Shown: positions 9,633-18,688, numbered from the stretch's first letter. The stretch: 64,000 nt of DNA from Phaeobacter italicus (GCF_001258055.1 NZ_CVRM01000034.1:62001-126000); one strand, 5' to 3'. Numbers and translations are program-made. The notes: generated by a model not told the origin, from the letters alone.

Positions 9633-10811
9633 TTAGTAGAGGCAGCTGCGCAGTTTCTGCAGGGCTGTCTCTGTCTGCGCCGCCGGTGCGACCAGCGCGA
9701 CACGGATGTAGCCGTGGCCGGGATTGTCCGCGCCTTGCCCCTGCGCGAGATAAGCACCGGGAAGAACGCGCACGCCCGTTTCCGTCCACAGTTTCAATGC
9801 GGCCTCTTCGCCGTTTGGAACGGGAAGCCAGAGGAAAAAACCGGCTTCTGGCGCCATGTAACCATCAAGTCCGTCAAACACCTTGTCTGCAATCAGGTAT
9901 TTTTCGCGGTAGAGCGCGCGGTTTTCCTCAACATGGGTTTCGTCCGCCCAGACACGGGCAGCTGCAGCTTGCAGCGGGGCAGGGAGCGGCGCGCCCGAAT
10001 ACGACCGCAATTGGTGAACCCGCTTCATGGTTTCGGGGCCTGACACAATCAGACCAGAGCGCAGGCCGGCCAGATTGGACCGCTTGGACAATGAGTTGAA
10101 CAGGACGACCCGCTCAGGATCAGCGCCAAGCTCTTGGGCGACAGTCAACGCGCCCACGGGGGCGCTGTCGCGATAGATCTCAGAGTAGCATTCGTCAGCA
10201 AAGATGCGGAAATCGTATTTCTCAGCCAGACGGATCAGCTCGGCCCAATACGCCCGGCTTGCAACTGCGCCCTGCGGGTTCGCAGGCGAGCAGATGTAGG
10301 CCACGGCGGTTCGGTTCAGAACATCCTCTGGCAGGCTTGCATAATCGGGCAGATGGCCTGTTTCTGCAGTCGCGGGAACAAAGACGGGTTCTGCCGCAAC
10401 TGAAATCGAGGCGACCATGTAGACCTGATAGAACGGGTTCGGGATCAGAACGACGGGTTTTTGACCATTCTTCTGCTCAGGGCAGAGCGCCATGGCCGCG
10501 TTGTACAGGCCTTCGCGGGTGCCGTTCAGCGCCATGACCTGCGCCATCGGATCAACTGCAACGCCATAGCGGCGCTGGACCCAATCCGCGATTGCATTCC
10601 GCAGGTCTACGCTCCCCTCATTTGGAGGGTAACTTTGGAAACCTGCTGCGTTTTCAACGATGACGTCCGTGACCCAAGACGGAAAGTCATGTTTGGGTTC
10701 GCCAATAGTCATATGCACCACATCGCCGCCGGGCGTGTGGTGGTCCAGCAGTGCCCGCAGGCGCGGAAATGCATAAGGCGGCAGGTTGGAAAACCGCTCA
10801 GGAAAATTCAT
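9633..10811 (-). CDS. dapC: Class I/II aminotransferase, DapC type (N-succinyldiaminopimelate aminotransferase)
   Basis: A 392-residue fold-type I PLP enzyme. The N-terminal PPYAFPRLRALLDHH and TIGEPKHDFP blocks are typical of the DapC branch. SPANPQGAVA, DECYSEIY and Lys near 243 in NSLSKRSNLAGLR (Schiff base) complete the PLP site; RVAL near the C-terminus holds the substrate-carboxylate Arg. The expected reaction is the transamination step of the succinylase route to diaminopimelate and lysine. The only other lysine-pathway gene here, dapB, is 35 kb away. A different substrate within the aminotransferase family cannot be excluded from sequence alone. Confidence 0.82.
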   Translation of the reverse strand: MNFPERFSNLPPYAFPRLRALLDHHTPGGDVVHMTIGEPKHDFPSWVTDVIVENAAGFQSYPPNEGSVDLRNAIADWVQRRYGVAVDPMAQVMALNGTREGLYNAAMALCPEQKNGQKPVVLIPNPFYQVYMVASISVAAEPVFVPATAETGHLPDYASLPEDVLNRTAVAYICSPANPQGAVASRAYWAELIRLAEKYDFRIFADECYSEIYRDSAPVGALTVAQELGADPERVVLFNSLSKRSNLAGLRSGLIVSGPETMKRVHQLRSYSGAPLPAPLQAAAARVWADETHVEENRALYREKYLIADKVFDGLDGYMAPEAGFFLWLPVPNGEEAALKLWTETGVRVLPGAYLAQGQGADNPGHGYIRVALVAPAAQTETALQKLRSCLY

Positions 10812-10919
10812 GTTTCTGGCCTCAGGTCCGGGATCGTTAGTGTCCCGTTTACGAACAAAGTACAGAGCCGATACCCCTGCGTCCAGCCGCGCAATTTCAG
10901 CCTGAGCAAAATGTGGCTT

Positions 10920-12248
10920 TCACGCCAGTGCCTGTTCCACTGCGGCGCCAACCCGCAGCAAAGCCTCTTCGCAATCGGGTTGGCCGAGGATCTGCAGGCC
11001 GCATGACGGCACCCCTGTCGGGAGAGAAAGACCGCAAAGCCCCATCAGGTTTCCGATCCGCGTGTTGCGAAGGGCCATAAGGTTTGATCGCACGTAGTAG
11101 TCGTGATCGTCCTGAAGGCGCTGCATGTTCGGGGGCAGGATCGGCGAGGCGGGGCACAGGATGCCGTCAAAACCGGCTGTGGCCTGATCCCATTCCATGC
11201 GAATCTGTTCCAGCTTGGCCCAGGCAGCGACATAGTCCGGCCCGCTGAACGTCTTGCCCGAACGGAAACGTTCCAGGATTTCCGGGAACATCAGATGTGG
11301 CGCCGCCTCGATCACGTCGCGCCACAGGCCATATGCCTCAGCGGTGAACAGAACTGGGCTGAGCCCCATCGCCTCTCGCAGGGCGGGAACTTCAAGCGGG
11401 ATGATGTCGGCGCCAGCGTTGCGCAGCTTGGTCAGCGCATCGGCATAGGCGTCGGCAATCGTCGGCTCCAGATCGTCCTGAGCGATGGTCCGCAGGTCTG
11501 CAAAGCGCATTCCCTTGATTGAACTGCCCCGCAAATCTGGCCCGGATGTCCCTTCCATCACCCCCAGATAAATCGCGGCGTCCTCGACCGAGCGTGCCAG
11601 CGGGCCGATGGTGTCGAACTTCAGACAAAGCGGAACGACCCCCTCCAGGCTGAGCCGACCGGAGGTGGTTTTCAGGCCAACGAGATCGTTCCAGGCAGAA
11701 GGAATGCGCACAGATCCCCCTGTGTCAGAGCCGATCCCGCAAGCCGCCAATCCAAAGGCGACGGATGCCGCCGCACCAGAGGAGGAGCCGCCAGGCGCGG
11801 CATCAGCGTCATGCACGCACGGTGGGGTTGCCTTGACCGGGTTGAGACCCAGTCCCGAAAAAGCCAGCTCACTCATATGGGTTTTGCCGAGACAGACCGT
11901 GCCAAGGGATGTCGCGGCACGCAGAACCAAGGCATCGGTATCCGGGATACGCCCAGCGAGGAGATCGGAGCCAGACTCTGTTGCGGTCCCTGCGGTATCA
12001 AACAGATCTTTCCAGCTGATCGGGACACCATCCACCAAAGACAGGCGCTGGCCTTGCTCTGCCCTCGCTTTGGCGGCGGTGGCTTCGGCAATGGCGCGGT
12101 CGTGCGTGACCGCCGAGAATATGCGGTCCCTCAGAGGGTGCGCATCAATTGCGTCCAGATAGGTTTGGGTCAAAGCCAGAGGGCAGATTTCCCCTGCCTC
12201 GATGCCGCGTCCCAGCTCTGCTGCGGTCTGTGTCAGCCATTCCTGCAT
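10920..12248 (-). CDS. Amidase-signature family hydrolase
   Basis: 442 residues with the Ser-cisSer-Lys triad of the amidase-signature family: Lys80 in ISWKDLFD, Ser155 in GGSSSGAA and nucleophile Ser179 in DTGGSVRIP, with the 24-residue spacing seen in FAAH. The family includes GatA, FAAH and many aryl- and acyl-amidases. No gatB or gatC is nearby, and GatA proteins are usually longer, so a catabolic amidase is more likely. The substrate is unknown. It starts at ATG 12248 with GGGAGAG upstream, divergent from the UbiH-type gene. Confidence 0.88.
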   Translation of the reverse strand: MQEWLTQTAAELGRGIEAGEICPLALTQTYLDAIDAHPLRDRIFSAVTHDRAIAEATAAKARAEQGQRLSLVDGVPISWKDLFDTAGTATESGSDLLAGRIPDTDALVLRAATSLGTVCLGKTHMSELAFSGLGLNPVKATPPCVHDADAAPGGSSSGAAASVAFGLAACGIGSDTGGSVRIPSAWNDLVGLKTTSGRLSLEGVVPLCLKFDTIGPLARSVEDAAIYLGVMEGTSGPDLRGSSIKGMRFADLRTIAQDDLEPTIADAYADALTKLRNAGADIIPLEVPALREAMGLSPVLFTAEAYGLWRDVIEAAPHLMFPEILERFRSGKTFSGPDYVAAWAKLEQIRMEWDQATAGFDGILCPASPILPPNMQRLQDDHDYYVRSNLMALRNTRIGNLMGLCGLSLPTGVPSCGLQILGQPDCEEALLRVGAAVEQALA

Positions 12249-12339
12249 CGCGGCGTCTCTCCCTGCTTATCGAAATGAGGCGACGGTAGCGGCACCGCGC
12301 CCCATGGACAATCCCAAAGACAGGGGCATATTGCGAGGC

Positions 12340-13566
12340 ATGAAAAACACATCGGATATCCTGATCGTCGGCGGTGGTCTTAACGGTCCGGCGCTGGCCC
12401 TGGCGCTGGCCCAGACCGGACATACTGTTACGCTGATTGATGCCTTGCCCCGCGATGCGCGGGCGCGCGAAGATTTTGACGGGCGCAGCTACGCGCTGGC
12501 CTTGGCCTCCCAGAAACTGATCGACCAGATCGGCGTCTGGGGCGCGGTGGCAGGGCAAGCCCAGCCGATGCTGGAAATCAAAGTGACCGATGGGCGTGCC
12601 GGACAGGGGCCTTCGCCCTTTTTCATGCATTTCGACCACGCAGAAATCGAAGAAGGCCCGATGGGGTACATGATCGAGGATCGTTACCTCCGCCGGGCCT
12701 TGCGCGACGCGATGGAGGCCGAGCCAGCGATCACCCTGGTTGATGAGCAGACGGTCATAGCGCAAGACGCCGATGCCACAGGCGTGACGGTCACGCTTGC
12801 CCGCGGAGATAGTCTGCGGGGACGTTTGCTTGTGGGGGCAGATGGGCGGCGCAGTGGCACCGCGGAACGCGCCGGCATTAAGCGGACCGGGTGGGATTAT
12901 GGGCAGACCGCGCTGGTCTGCGCAATCGAACACGACCGTCCGCACAACGGGATTGCCCATCAGTTCTTCATGCCCCCCGGGCCACTTGCCATTTTGCCGC
13001 TACCTGGAAATCGCTCTTCGATCGTCTGGAGTGAGCGCAGCGATCGCGCGGCGGCCATCCAGTCGCTCGACGAAGAAAGCTATCTGTCCATTCTGCGCCC
13101 GCGGTTCGGTGATTTCATGGGGGACATCCGGCTGGCCGGGGACCGCTTTACCTATCCGCTGAATTTGACGCTTGCGAATGCCTTTGTCGCAGAGCGGCTG
13201 GCGCTGGTTGGTGATGCAGCCCATGGGGTGCATCCGATCGCAGGGCAGGGGCTCAATGCTGGGCTTCGTGATGTTGGTGCATTGGCAGAGGTGCTGACAG
13301 AGGCAAGGCGCCGGGGCGAAGACATCGCTTCTTCGCTTGTCCTAGACCGCTACCAGCAATGGCGCCGCTTTGACACCGCCAGCCTTGCGGCTGCAACCGA
13401 TGCATTCAATCGATTGTTTTCCAACGACAACCCGTTGCTGCGTTTGGGTCGAGATATCGGGATGGGAGTTGTCGGTGCTATCCCTGGCCTGCGCCAGACT
13501 TTTATCCGAGAGGCGGCTGGCCTCACAGGGGATTTGCCCCGCCTTTTGCAAGGTCGTCCGATCTGA
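12340..13566 (+). CDS. UbiH/UbiF/VisC/Coq6-family FAD monooxygenase
   Basis: A 408-residue class A flavin hydroxylase of ubiquinone synthesis. It has the N-terminal dinucleotide fold ILIVGGGLNGPALALAL, the central DG motif GADGRRSGTA and the FAD-ribityl motif VGDAAHGVHPIAGQGLNAG. Members hydroxylate C1, C5 or C6 of the prenylated ring at the inner membrane. Which position this one modifies cannot be read from motifs, so no single Ubi letter is assigned. I start at ATG 12340, whose product begins right before the Rossmann strand; upstream in-frame starts add non-conserved sequence. Confidence 0.88.
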   Translation: MKNTSDILIVGGGLNGPALALALAQTGHTVTLIDALPRDARAREDFDGRSYALALASQKLIDQIGVWGAVAGQAQPMLEIKVTDGRAGQGPSPFFMHFDHAEIEEGPMGYMIEDRYLRRALRDAMEAEPAITLVDEQTVIAQDADATGVTVTLARGDSLRGRLLVGADGRRSGTAERAGIKRTGWDYGQTALVCAIEHDRPHNGIAHQFFMPPGPLAILPLPGNRSSIVWSERSDRAAAIQSLDEESYLSILRPRFGDFMGDIRLAGDRFTYPLNLTLANAFVAERLALVGDAAHGVHPIAGQGLNAGLRDVGALAEVLTEARRRGEDIASSLVLDRYQQWRRFDTASLAAATDAFNRLFSNDNPLLRLGRDIGMGVVGAIPGLRQTFIREAAGLTGDLPRLLQGRPI

Positions 13567-13574
13567 CCAAAAAA

Positions 13575-13597
13575 GCCGGGCATCAGGCCCGGCTTTT
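13575..13597. terminator. Terminator between convergent UbiH-type and Trm112 genes
   Basis: Perfect 7-bp stem GCCGGGC / GCCCGGC with a TTTT tail on plus and an A-run in front, so it can work on both strands. Confidence 0.88.
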
Positions 13598-13615
13598 CAT
13601 TTGTCGTCTGACGGA

Positions 13616-13825
13616 TCAGTCCAGAACCCGCGCCTCATCCACCAACATTACGGGAATGCCATTGCGGATGGGAAATGCGAGATTGGCGGCACGTGAAATA
13701 AGCTCCTGACTATCAGCATCATATTCAAGCGTCGTCTGGGTGCGGGGGCAAACCAGAGCCTCAAGCATGCGGCGGTCAAAGGCTGGGGCTTCGGGCTGAC
13801 CAGAATGGGTGGTGTCAGGGCTCAT
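13616..13825 (-). CDS. Trm112 family (YcaR-like) small protein
   Basis: 69 residues. The core [19 protein letters not shown] followed by [20 protein letters not shown] is the Trm112/YcaR pattern. Eukaryotic and archaeal Trm112 activate methyltransferases; the bacterial role is not settled. Zinc-binding cysteines are reduced to the single CPRT here. Its ATG overlaps the TGA of the LON-domain gene (ATGA), so the two are probably translationally coupled. Confidence 0.88.
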   Translation of the reverse strand: MSPDTTHSGQPEAPAFDRRMLEALVCPRTQTTLEYDADSQELISRAANLAFPIRNGIPVMLVDEARVLD

Positions 13826-14463
13826 TGCAGGGTTTCCTCATGCGAGCCGCCACGCAGAAGAAATTCGATCAGCGTGACGAGGGTTTCGCGTCTTGTCGCA
13901 AGGCAGGGCGCCTCTAGCAAGGCTTGTTTGTCCTCCGGATCAAAGTCCAGAAGCATGGACAGCGAGTTGATCAGCAATTCGTCGTCCGCATCCTTGAGCG
14001 TTTCCCAATCGGTCGACAGGTTGCGCGATTCAAAATACCGCTCAAGCAGATCAAGAAACCCAGGGCGGTTAAAGTGGGTGTCATGCTCGCCCTTGCCCAG
14101 ATCCCGTTCAAAGCCGTCCCATGTGATCTTGCAGCGTCGGTACGGGGTGAAACCGTCGATTTCGTTTGAAATTCGGAATCTGGAAACCCCAGAGAGCGTG
14201 ATCAGATAGCGCCCGTCTTCTGTTTCTGAGAACTGGGTAACGCGTCCGGCGCAGCCGATGCTATGCAGTTCGTTGGTGCCGTCCTTGCCGGGGAAAGGTT
14301 GCACCATCCCAATCAGCCGCTGTGGTGTCTTTAATGCGTCCTCCAGCATCTGAAGATACCGAGGTTCAAAGATGTGCAACGGCAGTCGGGACCGGGGCAG
14401 CAAAAGCGCCCCGGGTAACGGAAACACCGGCAAGGTGTCTGGCAAGTCATTAGCCTGTATCAT
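13822..14463 (-). CDS. LON substrate-binding (N-terminal domain-like) protein
   Basis: 213 residues matching the Lon N-terminal (PUA-like) domain without the AAA or protease parts: [30 protein letters not shown] and the later GCAGRVTQF block. Stand-alone copies are common in alphaproteobacteria, and a role in handling unfolded protein is only inferred. I start at ATG 14463; the longer frame would begin at a TTG inside the thioredoxin gene. It sits between a thioredoxin-TPR gene and Trm112 in a tight minus-strand unit. Confidence 0.88.
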   Translation of the reverse strand: MIQANDLPDTLPVFPLPGALLLPRSRLPLHIFEPRYLQMLEDALKTPQRLIGMVQPFPGKDGTNELHSIGCAGRVTQFSETEDGRYLITLSGVSRFRISNEIDGFTPYRRCKITWDGFERDLGKGEHDTHFNRPGFLDLLERYFESRNLSTDWETLKDADDELLINSLSMLLDFDPEDKQALLEAPCLATRRETLVTLIEFLLRGGSHEETLQ

Positions 14464-14491
14464 GACTAGGGACTGTAGTGCTGGGGTCCGC

Positions 14492-15427
14492 TTAGGCAAA
14501 TATCATCGAGCTAAGTTTGCGCCGCCCATTCAGCACGATCGGATCGTTGGGCTTGAGTGCGTCGAAAATGGTGAACAGCTGGGCTTTTGCAGCACCGTCG
14601 TTCCATTCTCGGTCCTTGCGGAACAGGGCCAGCAGCTCTTCTACCGCTGCTTCTGCATCACCGGCGGCATGCAGCGCTTGTGCAAGATCGAAACGGGCCT
14701 GCAGATCATCCGGGTTTGCGTCCACTTTTGCGCGCAGCTCTGCAACCGGGCCCGCGTTTTCGGCCTGACGGGCCAGGGCGATCTGGGCATGGGCGGCTTC
14801 GATTTCGGCGGCAGTCGAAATTTCGGCGGGGGCACCGTTCAGCACTGCTTCTGCCTGATCCAGGTCACCCATCGCGACATGCGCACGGGCCAGACCACTG
14901 TAGGCGGCGGCGTTTTTGTCGTCTTCACCGATCACCGCAGCAAATGTCTGAGCGGCATCCGCGATGTTGCCTTCCGCCAGCATTTGTTCGGCCATCTCGA
15001 CGGCTTCGCCCAAGCCGCCGTCTGCAGAGCCGCCACCGGCTTCGATTGCGCGCTTGATGAAGGCGTCAATCTCTGAAGGTGCGACCGCGCCCTGAAACAT
15101 GTCGATCGGGCGACCCTGTACAAAAGCCACAACCGTCGGGATCGACTGCAGCGGCAGGCCCTGCTGCGCCAGAGCCTGAACCAGCCTTTGGTTCTGGTCC
15201 ACGTCGATCTTCGCCATTGTCACGGCGCCTTTTGCCTTGGTCACTGCGGCTTCCAGAGCCGGACCAAGGGTTTTGCAGGGGCCGCACCATGGCGCCCAGA
15301 AATCAACAATCACCGGTACCTGCATCGACGCGTCGACCACGTCCTGCATGAAGGTGGCCTCGGTAACGTCCTTGATCAGATCACCTGCGGGGGCGTTGTC
15401 TCCCGCGCCGCCAAGAATATCGATCAT
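14492..15427 (-). CDS. ybbN: Thioredoxin-TPR co-chaperone (YbbN/CnoX type)
   Basis: 311 residues: a thioredoxin domain (about 20-130) with an intact FWAPWCGPCK active site, then a TPR-like helical region (about 140-305) rich in Ala/Glu, with repeats such as AGLARAHVAMGDLDQAEAVL. This is the CnoX/YbbN layout, a redox-linked holdase that passes clients to DnaK or GroEL. The intact WCGPC suggests redox activity, unlike E. coli YbbN. I favour ATG 15427 because GGAG lies 9 bases upstream; ATG 15442 is an alternative with AGGGG. A longer frame uses TTG and looks wrong. Confidence 0.88.
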   Translation of the reverse strand: MIDILGGAGDNAPAGDLIKDVTEATFMQDVVDASMQVPVIVDFWAPWCGPCKTLGPALEAAVTKAKGAVTMAKIDVDQNQRLVQALAQQGLPLQSIPTVVAFVQGRPIDMFQGAVAPSEIDAFIKRAIEAGGGSADGGLGEAVEMAEQMLAEGNIADAAQTFAAVIGEDDKNAAAYSGLARAHVAMGDLDQAEAVLNGAPAEISTAAEIEAAHAQIALARQAENAGPVAELRAKVDANPDDLQARFDLAQALHAAGDAEAAVEELLALFRKDREWNDGAAKAQLFTIFDALKPNDPIVLNGRRKLSSMIFA

Positions 15428-15663
15428 GCGCTTTGTCTCCATTTCGTCGTTGCCCCTTATATGAAAGCTGACGGCCAAGAAACCAAGAGCGGAACCGCCG
15501 AAACCGCAGCTGATCGGCGCAGATATGGGGGCGTTTCAGGGATTGAGACGGCAGATCGCGGACTGTCGTATCTCTGCCTACAGTCTGTTTCCACGTTAAC
15601 TCTGCCGTTTTATGGACATTTTCCCTTGTCCCGCCCTATGTTCAGAGAGTAGGTACAGCATCC

Positions 15664-15990
15664 ATGCTCAGAACACGCGCAAAATTCAGCCTTGGTCAGG
15701 TCGTCCGGCATCGCAAGCATCCCTTTCGCGGTGTTGTTTTTGATGTGGATCCTGAATTCGCCAACACCGAAGAGTGGTACCAGGCCATTCCCGAGGACAG
15801 CCGTCCAATCAAGGAACAGCCTTATTACCATCTGCTGGCTGAAAACGATCAGACCTATTACGTCGCCTACGTATCCGAGCAAAATCTCTTGCCCGACTAT
15901 TCCGGGGAGCCGATTGGTCATCCTGATGTGTCAGAGATGTTTGGAAGCTTTGACGATGGTGTCTACGCGCTGCAGTATCAGCTGAACTGA
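15664..15990 (+). CDS. hspQ: Heat shock protein HspQ
   Basis: 108 residues of the YccV-like/HspQ fold: KFSLGQVVRHRKHPFRGVVF, the EEWYQAIP block and PYYHLLAEND followed by YVAYVSEQNL. In E. coli HspQ is a heat-induced hemimethylated-DNA-binding protein and a specificity enhancer of Lon. Its position opposite a LON-domain/co-chaperone unit fits a proteostasis neighbourhood. I searched the 220-bp upstream gap for an RpoH-type promoter and found none that is convincing. Confidence 0.9.
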   Translation: MLRTRAKFSLGQVVRHRKHPFRGVVFDVDPEFANTEEWYQAIPEDSRPIKEQPYYHLLAENDQTYYVAYVSEQNLLPDYSGEPIGHPDVSEMFGSFDDGVYALQYQLN

Positions 15991-16002
15991 TCTCCCGATC
16001 GC

Positions 16003-16035
16003 TGCCCCCACTGCTGTGCTGCAGAAATGGGGGCA
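16003..16035. terminator. Hairpin between convergent hspQ and ggt
   Basis: Perfect 8-bp stem TGCCCCCA / TGGGGGCA with a 17-base loop and no T-run. A weak terminator or RNA end structure. Confidence 0.45.
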
Positions 16036-16042
16036 ACATGCG

Positions 16043-17617
16043 TCAATAGCCGAGAGCGCAGCCGTCCTTGCGCGGATCGCTTGCCCCTTCAAGAATGCCG
16101 GCTGAATGGATCTGGATGGCCTGCGCGCCACCGATTGCGGTGTCCGGGATGGTGATGTCATGCCCCATGTTCGCCAGCTCCTGACGCACGTCATCGCTAT
16201 AGCCGCGCTCGACTTTCAGGACATCGCCATCTGCAAAGGCGCGGGGCAAATCAATCGCTGCCTGCGGGTCCATGGCAAAATCGGTCAAGTTGGAGACGAA
16301 CCGTGCATGACCGCAGGGTTGATAGGCCCCGCCCATAACGCCAAATGGCATCGTAACCTCCCCATCTTTGCGCAGCATGCCTGGGATGATCGTGTGCATC
16401 GGGCGTTTTCCGCCCGCCAGCATGTTGGGGTGCCCGTCCTCCAGAGTGAAGCCGGCTCCACGGTTTTGCAAAAGGATGCCGAACTTCTCCGACGCGATGC
16501 CAGAGCCAAAGCCGTGGAAAATCGAATAGATCAGCGATACCGCCATCCGATCCTTGTCGACGACGGTGATGTAGATCGTGTCCTTATGCACCGCTTCGCT
16601 GATTGCCTTGGGGCCTGCCATGGCTTTTCGGGGGTTGATCAACTCGGCCAGCTGAACGGCTGTTTCGGGTGACAGCATGTGGTCAAGGCGACTGGTGTGG
16701 TCTGGGTCAGCAATGAACCGGTTGCGGGCGTCATAGGCGAGCTTGGCAGCCTCTGCTTCTATATGCACGCGCTCGGCGCCGAGGGGGTTCATGCCCGCGA
16801 TGTCAAAATGCTTGAGCATGTTGAGCATGAGAATGGCGGTCGCACCCTGACCGTTTGGCGGATGCTCGACTAGATCTATGCCTTTGTAGTCCCCCGTGAC
16901 TGGGGTGGTGGTATCCGCGCTCACACCAGCGAAGTCTTCGGCGGTATGCACCCCGCCCAGGGCGTTCAGTGCCGAAAGCATGTCTTCGGCGATCTCGCCC
17001 GAGTAAAAGGCATCGCGACCGTCTTTTGCTATACGGCGCAGGACTTCTGCCTGCCCCGGCGCGCGGAACATCTGCCCGATGGTTGGCGCTTTGCCGTCAA
17101 TCAGGTACGACTGTCGGGCCGCTCCTTGCAGGGTGTCTTGATCGTTTTGCCAGTCAAATGCCACGCGCGGCGCGACCGGGACGCCTGCCTCGGCGTAGTG
17201 GATCGCCGGAGCAAGAAGGGCATCAAGCCCCAGCTTGCCCTCTTCTTCGGACAATTTGCAGAAGGCATCAATGGCACCTGGCACAGTGACGGCATGGGCG
17301 CTGCGGAGTGGAATGCTGTCGTGTCCTTGGGCGCGCAAGGCAGAGGCGTCTGCAGCTGCGGGCGCGCGGCCAGAGCCGTTCATCGCCTTCACGGGCTCCC
17401 CCGGTCGCGAATAAAGCGCAAAGCAATCGCCGCCAATCCCGGTCATCTGCGGTTCGCAGATTCCCAGAAGGACAGCGCCTGCAATAGCGGCATCCATGGC
17501 GTTTCCACCGCGTTTGAGGATGTCGATGGCAACTCCGGCCGCCAAAGGGTGGGATGTCGCACAGATGCCATTTTCAGCGTAAACAGCTGAGCGGCCTGGG
17601 AAATGAAAATCGCGCAT
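16043..17617 (-). CDS. Gamma-glutamyltransferase family protein (YwrD-like branch)
   Basis: 524 residues with the Ntn-hydrolase GGT layout: LKRGGNAMDAAIAGA and MTGIGGDCFALYS in the large part, then the processing site in HKDTIYITVVDKDRMAVSL. The self-cleavage and catalytic Thr is kept, but the two residues after it are Ile-Tyr instead of the usual Thr-His. The oxyanion segment is GVMGGAYQPCGH rather than GSPGG. This is the divergent GGT-like branch, in which classic glutathione activity is unproven. No signal peptide is seen. A strong GGAGGAGGT precedes ATG 17617; longer frames lack such a site. Confidence 0.85.
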   Translation of the reverse strand: MRDFHFPGRSAVYAENGICATSHPLAAGVAIDILKRGGNAMDAAIAGAVLLGICEPQMTGIGGDCFALYSRPGEPVKAMNGSGRAPAAADASALRAQGHDSIPLRSAHAVTVPGAIDAFCKLSEEEGKLGLDALLAPAIHYAEAGVPVAPRVAFDWQNDQDTLQGAARQSYLIDGKAPTIGQMFRAPGQAEVLRRIAKDGRDAFYSGEIAEDMLSALNALGGVHTAEDFAGVSADTTTPVTGDYKGIDLVEHPPNGQGATAILMLNMLKHFDIAGMNPLGAERVHIEAEAAKLAYDARNRFIADPDHTSRLDHMLSPETAVQLAELINPRKAMAGPKAISEAVHKDTIYITVVDKDRMAVSLIYSIFHGFGSGIASEKFGILLQNRGAGFTLEDGHPNMLAGGKRPMHTIIPGMLRKDGEVTMPFGVMGGAYQPCGHARFVSNLTDFAMDPQAAIDLPRAFADGDVLKVERGYSDDVRQELANMGHDITIPDTAIGGAQAIQIHSAGILEGASDPRKDGCALGY

Positions 17618-17741
17618 GATACCTCCTCCAACTTGGGGCAAGGTTAGAGCGCGAAGGGGGGATGGCAATGGCAATCTGATGCCGTGCCGTCAGGTTTTGT
17701 TCACAAGTTCATGAAAGCTGACCCAATCGGGTCTGGAGCAC

Positions 17742-17773
17742 AAAAAAACCGACCTTTGTCGAACTTAGGCCGG
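17742..17773 (-). terminator. Terminator of the anti-sigma kinase gene
   Basis: On the minus strand, CCGGCC / GGTCGG (one mismatch) is followed by a seven-T tail. The stem includes the gene's stop codon. Confidence 0.65.
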
Positions 17774-18211
17774 CTTTGCATTGCGCATCTGGATTTCAAA
17801 GCGGAGGGATAGGTTGTTGCCTGCGTCATTGCGTTCATATTGAACATCTGTGGCAAGTTCCCGGATCAAGAGCCAGCCAAACCCGCCTTCTGGCAGCTCT
17901 TCCAGACTGACGTTCAGGTCTTGTCGGGTGCCAGCGGGGAGTTGGCCATCCTTGAATGGAACACCCGCATCACCAATTGATATCCAGAGCTGTTCGGGGT
18001 CGAGATTGCAGCGGATGCGCACATCGCCCACGTCCATGCCCGCATAGGCATGTTCGACCACGTTGTTCACTGCCTCGGTCAGGGCAATCTGAACCTCGTC
18101 TGCGCGGGCTTCGGGGACGCCCATTTCACGCAGACGGTTCACAACATCCTGAACGCCCGTGCGGGCAGCCAGTTCAGTCGCTGTGAACGAGCAGGAAAAA
18201 CTATCTACCAT
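17765..18211 (-). CDS. RsbW/SpoIIAB-like anti-sigma ATPase (HATPase_c_2)
   Basis: 148 residues. The GHKL ATP-binding motifs are visible: N-box ALTEAVNNVVEHAYAG, G1 box IGDAGVPF and G2 box GGFGWLLIREL. There is no sensor or dimerisation domain, so it is a free-standing serine kinase of the partner-switch type. The partner is the STAS gene 35 bases upstream on the same strand. I use ATG 18211 with AGGCGGAG upstream; the longer frame starts at TTG inside the STAS gene. No sigma factor gene is adjacent, so the target is unknown. Confidence 0.85.
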   Translation of the reverse strand: MVDSFSCSFTATELAARTGVQDVVNRLREMGVPEARADEVQIALTEAVNNVVEHAYAGMDVGDVRIRCNLDPEQLWISIGDAGVPFKDGQLPAGTRQDLNVSLEELPEGGFGWLLIRELATDVQYERNDAGNNLSLRFEIQMRNAKPA

Positions 18212-18246
18212 GATCGTGTCGCTCCGCCTTTTCAGCGCGCCCTGAA

Positions 18247-18591
18247 TCAAGATTCTACGCGGTTCACCGCCTGCGCATCCGGCAGGGAGGGGTACAGGTC
18301 AAAGACAGTATCCATGCGGGTCAGACGAAACACCTTGTCCACCATCGGTGTGAGGCCGGCGAGATCCAGTTTGCGACCTTGGCCCAGCTGTTTCATCGCT
18401 GCAACGATGGCGCCCAAGCCACTCGAATCAATGAATTTGACTTCTGACAGATCGAGAATGACGCGATCCGGACCATTCTCGGTCGTGGAGCGCATGTCCT
18501 CCTTGAACTGGATTGCCATAGCTGCATCAATACGTTCGGCATTGACGGTTACGATCTGTGTTCCATCGGCTGTTGTACTGGTCAGGCTCAT
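18247..18591 (-). CDS. STAS-domain anti-sigma factor antagonist
   Basis: 114 residues, a single STAS domain of the RsbV/SpoIIAA type. VILDLSEVKFIDSSGLGAI holds the serine pair (56-57) of which one is phosphorylated by the cognate kinase in known systems. In its unphosphorylated form it would sequester the RsbW-like kinase encoded next. ATG 18591 is preferred over an upstream TTG. It is divergent from the thiolase gene, with a small palindrome between them. The matching PP2C phosphatase is not in this window. Confidence 0.87.
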   Translation of the reverse strand: MSLTSTTADGTQIVTVNAERIDAAMAIQFKEDMRSTTENGPDRVILDLSEVKFIDSSGLGAIVAAMKQLGQGRKLDLAGLTPMVDKVFRLTRMDTVFDLYPSLPDAQAVNRVES

Positions 18592-18607
18592 GAGTGAGTG
18601 TCCCCGC

Positions 18608-18623
18608 GTCAATATGTGTTGAC
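18608..18623. promoter_or_regulatory. Small palindrome in the divergent STAS/thiolase promoter region
   Basis: GTCAA-TATGTG-TTGAC lies midway between the two divergent starts; the right arm overlaps a TTGACG that could be a -35. It may be chance. Confidence 0.25.
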
Positions 18624-18688
18624 GATCAATCTAGACGTTAATCCTTACGATTTTGTATGCACTATTTCGACATTGGGAGGAATAATTG

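Noticed and set aside
15590-15663. Possible RpoH heat-shock promoter of hspQ
   Set aside because: CCTATGT resembles a -10, but no CTTGAA-type -35 lies at the right distance.
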